DNA from: Saonia flava
GTDB lineage: Bacteria > Bacteroidota > Bacteroidia > Flavobacteriales > Flavobacteriaceae
NCBI RefSeq assembly: GCF_011927795.1
Contig: NZ_JAATJJ010000001.1
Span: 1,737,062 to 1,801,061 of the forward strand
DNA: 64,000 bases
Direction of reading: 5' to 3'
How positions within the stretch are numbered: position 1 is the stretch's first letter; each line of letters opens with the position of its first letter. The position numbers and the translations under genes are program-made. This document shows, in pieces, positions 61,333 to 64,000 of the stretch. The notes beneath the pieces were generated by a model. It saw only the letters and a program-made list of their open reading frames with translations, was not told the DNA's origin and did no database searches.

Positions 61333-64000
61333 TTAAAACCCGAAACCGACTCCAAATGAAAAACGAGGACCATCCGAGCTCTCGAAATAAGAAATTCTAG
61401 CTGTCAACATCTCCAAAGCATTTAAAAACAGTCCTCCTCCATAGGATGTATGCCATTTATCCGAATCTTCGGAGGGCAACCAAACTCTACCATAATCAAA
61501 ACCGCCATACATTCCAAAAGAAACAGGCAATACTCCTGTTCTTATTTCACTAAAACTGTATCTAATATCTGTATTTTGATAATACGCTTTTTTTCCCGTA
61601 AATCGCTGAAACCTAAAACCTCTTAAACCATTGTTCCCTCCAATGCTTGCCCCTTGGTAAAATTCGAACCCGTCTCCTAGATTAAAATGTACTTTAAATT
61701 TGGTTGCCAAGACCAATCTACCGTTAGCTAGTAATTTATGATTAAAACCAAGGCTTGGAATAATATATCCATATCCACGTTCTGTACCACTAGCGCTATA
61801 TTTATACCCAAGGTGCAATGATGTTTCCATACCCATAGTAGGAAATGCATCATTATCCCTATTTTCATAATTATATTCAGCGTCTACACCCCAAAACTGC
61901 TTTCTATTTTCTTCTCCATTGGCTACGTAGAACGTATTTACAAACCTATCTGTAGTCTCCTCCACTTCTATATCTTCATAAGAAACTCCCATTCTAAACT
62001 TAGCTCCCAAATCTCCTCGCCAAACCAATGACGGAGCTATTTTTTTTGTTTCAGTTTTTACACGATTGTAATCCATTCCTAAATCATCATCCAAATTTTC
62101 TGTTTCATTGCCTAAACCAAAGAAATTAACGCTAAAATTGGAACTGGTAATTTTTGCTGCCAGTTCTAAATTCCAATTTTCTAAGATATTGGAAAACTCT
62201 CCTTTGTAACCAAAGTCGAAACCATTGGTTGCAAAATAATAAGAGGCATTAAAGGTATGTTGTTGTGTAAATGGGTTTTGCCTAAAGGCATTATGGGTAT
62301 AAATGTCTGTTAGACCAATCTTAAGCCCGTCATCTGGATTGGAACCAATTAAAGGAATAAATTGATTGGTGCTATTCCTTACTTTGTCAAACTGATATGT
62401 ATTGGTTTCATAATCATCTGTCCTGTGAATTTTTGCTTTTACAACTTGGTCAAAAGTATTCTTCTTGGACTTGTGATCATAAATATGGATACCTTTTCCC
62501 TTTTTAACTTTATATACATCATTGTTCTGCCCACCTATAAGTCGAACTTTAATAGAGCCATCATCACTTATCACATTAAAAACATCATCATCATCTAAGC
62601 CATAAGCCCAGATTTCCTTCGTATTTTCTTTGTCATAAATCTTACTAAAGATAACTTCTCCTTTTTCCCCGTTTTTTATTCTAAAAACAGTGACCTTCTT
62701 ATTTCCATTTGGAATTGAAATAATCTCAAAATAATCATCCTTGTCCGTACCTGTTACAATACTGTAGGTGTTCAATATTTTATAATACTCTTTAGCCGTT
62801 TCTAATAAGTTACTCTTCCTTGCCAATAAGATTTTTTTAATGTCTGCCACTGTTTCATCTCTTACTTCTTCGGGAAACTTCTCAAAAGCAGCATCAATTA
62901 CTTTGGGAGTAATGTTTTTTTGAATAAAAGCAACCTGTTCTTCCCACAAACTTATATCTGTTTCTGGCAGAAGTGCCATATCCAAAGCAAATGTTTTTGG
63001 AGAAGAATTAAACCCTTTAACACTCCTTATTTCCTCTGAAAAGCCTTCCATAAGGCGCAATCCTGGAATTGCCCTTGTGGCAAAACCCATGAAAGCTCCA
63101 TCTCCCATAATAGAAAAAACCTGGTCCCTATCTCTGGGAATAGGTTTATAAACATAATTCCCATTTTCATTTTTAAACCTCGCCCATCGCCATTGGTCTG
63201 TATGCCTATCCCAATCGCCAATCATCATATCAAAAAGACGGGCTCGCAAATACGTTGTTTTGTCTACTGTGTATTTCTCATCTTTTCGAAGCCTTTTAAT
63301 TAAATCATCCGTACTTTCAATCTTTTTTGTTCTTCCAAAACTTTCCAAATCATTATGTCCATCAGAAACATGCTCCTCAATCATATAAAGCTCATCCCCA
63401 AAATCTTGATTAAACTTTTCTAAAACTGCCTGTTTGGGAACATAATATAAAACGGGGTTGGTATGGTACAAATCAACAGCATTGGACAATTCGCTAATTG
63501 TAAAGGGAGCATAGGGATGGGAACCCGTATAAAAATCTAACAACAAGCTTTCTGTTTCTGTATTATCAAAATCCCCAACAATGTATTGTTCTTTAAAAGC
63601 CATGGCCTGTAAATACAGTTCGGCACTTTTTCGCAACGCGCGCATTACATATTGTTTGCCATTTTTATCTGTTAAACGCAAGGATTTGGATTGATGTCCT
63701 CCGCCCTTGCGCACTGGGGTTAAACCTCCATACAAAGTATCTAATTGGACTGTTGGAGCTGTCACTTTTGTAGCATAATATTTACGATATCGTTCTCCCC
63801 ATACCGATTTAAAAAAACCACTTTTATCAACCTCATCCTCAGAATAAATGGAAGAGGATACACTTGCTGGAAAAGTAGTTCTATATTCCCCAAAATCTTT
63901 TTGGCTGGTAGATGGCAATACTTCGGTTGAAAATAGATGCTCTTCTTTATCTTCTTGCGAAAGACCAAAAAATTTAACTCGTGAAGAACCATCTTTATGC
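61333..64000 (-). CDS. Large outer-membrane protein with C-terminal Omp85-like barrel, 5'-truncated
   Basis: At least 889 residues; the frame stays open to the window edge (upstream residues read HKDGSSRVKFFGLSQ), so the N-terminus is missing. From similar flavobacterial proteins as I recall them, that missing part is expected to be a calcineurin-like metallophosphoesterase, but it is not seen. The middle region contains YVMRALRKSAELYLQAMAF and LFDMMIGDWDRHTDQWRWARF with IPRDRDQVFS, reminiscent of the atypical kinase catalytic loop (DRHxxN-like). The C-terminal third is a barrel of the surface-antigen/BamA type: GASIGGNNGLRGFRFQRF, YYQNTDIRYSF, and the final FSFGVGFGF. Probably an outer-membrane enzyme with an attached barrel. 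Confidence 0.75.
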   Translation of the reverse strand, partial: HKDGSSRVKFFGLSQEDKEEHLFSTEVLPSTSQKDFGEYRTTFPASVSSSIYSEDEVDKSGFFKSVWGERYRKYYATKVTAPTVQLDTLYGGLTPVRKGGGHQSKSLRLTDKNGKQYVMRALRKSAELYLQAMAFKEQYIVGDFDNTETESLLLDFYTGSHPYAPFTISELSNAVDLYHTNPVLYYVPKQAVLEKFNQDFGDELYMIEEHVSDGHNDLESFGRTKKIESTDDLIKRLRKDEKYTVDKTTYLRARLFDMMIGDWDRHTDQWRWARFKNENGNYVYKPIPRDRDQVFSIMGDGAFMGFATRAIPGLRLMEGFSEEIRSVKGFNSSPKTFALDMALLPETDISLWEEQVAFIQKNITPKVIDAAFEKFPEEVRDETVADIKKILLARKSNLLETAKEYYKILNTYSIVTGTDKDDYFEIISIPNGNKKVTVFRIKNGEKGEVIFSKIYDKENTKEIWAYGLDDDDVFNVISDDGSIKVRLIGGQNNDVYKVKKGKGIHIYDHKSKKNTFDQVVKAKIHRTDDYETNTYQFDKVRNSTNQFIPLIGSNPDDGLKIGLTDIYTHNAFRQNPFTQQHTFNASYYFATNGFDFGYKGEFSNILENWNLELAAKITSSNFSVNFFGLGNETENLDDDLGMDYNRVKTETKKIAPSLVWRGDLGAKFRMGVSYEDIEVEETTDRFVNTFYVANGEENRKQFWGVDAEYNYENRDNDAFPTMGMETSLHLGYKYSASGTERGYGYIIPSLGFNHKLLANGRLVLATKFKVHFNLGDGFEFYQGASIGGNNGLRGFRFQRFTGKKAYYQNTDIRYSFSEIRTGVLPVSFGMYGGFDYGRVWLPSEDSDKWHTSYGGGLFLNALEMLTARISYFESSDGPRFSFGVGFGF

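Overview
The window reads as a chromosomal segment of a marine-type Flavobacteriaceae (Bacteroidota) bacterium. The basis is an AT-rich sequence, SusC/SusD outer-membrane pairs, a FecI/FecR-type sigma/anti-sigma pair, many lipoproteins with acidic residues after the lipobox cysteine, an Ala/Glu-rich tail on ribosomal protein S16, and promoters of the Bacteroidota form (TTTG, about 19 bases, TAnnTTTG). No species is claimed. Genes are packed tightly, and no gene-free stretch reaches 300 bases.

Layout. 1-1.9 kb: a 5'-truncated Gfo/Idh/MocA oxidoreductase and a small outer-membrane barrel. 2-12 kb: a cell-surface signalling and uptake locus (ECF sigma factor, FecR, STN-containing SusC, SusD) followed by two secreted alkaline phosphatases, the second fused to a phosphodiesterase-like domain. 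The enzymes suggest a phosphorylated organic substrate rather than a plain glycan. 12.1-15.55 kb: a small island inserted into the 3' end of tRNA-Asp, bounded by a 59-bp direct repeat. It carries a predicted HEPN ribonuclease and a Fic protein, but no integrase. 15.5-23.6 kb: housekeeping genes (tRNA-Asp, DUF58, trxA, a dnaE fused to a proofreading exonuclease, a DUF2383 protein, rpsP, rimM). 23.6-29 kb: a catabolic insert (TIM-barrel isomerase, large cytochrome c lipoprotein, sulfatase) between rimM and the tRNA1(Val) methyltransferase gene. 29-34.6 kb: glutaryl-CoA dehydrogenase-like enzyme, hybrid histidine kinase, Crp/Fnr regulator, short-chain dehydrogenase. 34.6-40.4 kb: a three-gene DNA-damage cassette (dinB, second dnaE, DEDD exonuclease/GIY-YIG nuclease) behind a palindromic operator-like region. 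40.4-42.8 kb: a 7TM-DISM hybrid kinase. 43-48.1 kb: a sugar module (GHMP kinase, nucleotidyltransferase, GH109-like enzyme, convergent sodium/solute symporter). 48.3-61.3 kb: a six-gene operon with three giant paralogous FG-GAP/ASPIC-UnbV lipoproteins, a vanadium-haloperoxidase/PAP2-family lipoprotein, a membrane-anchored GyrI-like protein and a small beta-propeller-like lipoprotein. 61.3-64 kb: the C-terminal part of a large outer-membrane protein running off the window.

The parts most worth following up are the tRNA-Asp island, the three-gene lesion-bypass cassette, the triple FG-GAP/haloperoxidase operon and the phosphatase-linked SusCD locus. All functions are assigned by reading motifs; no database search was possible.
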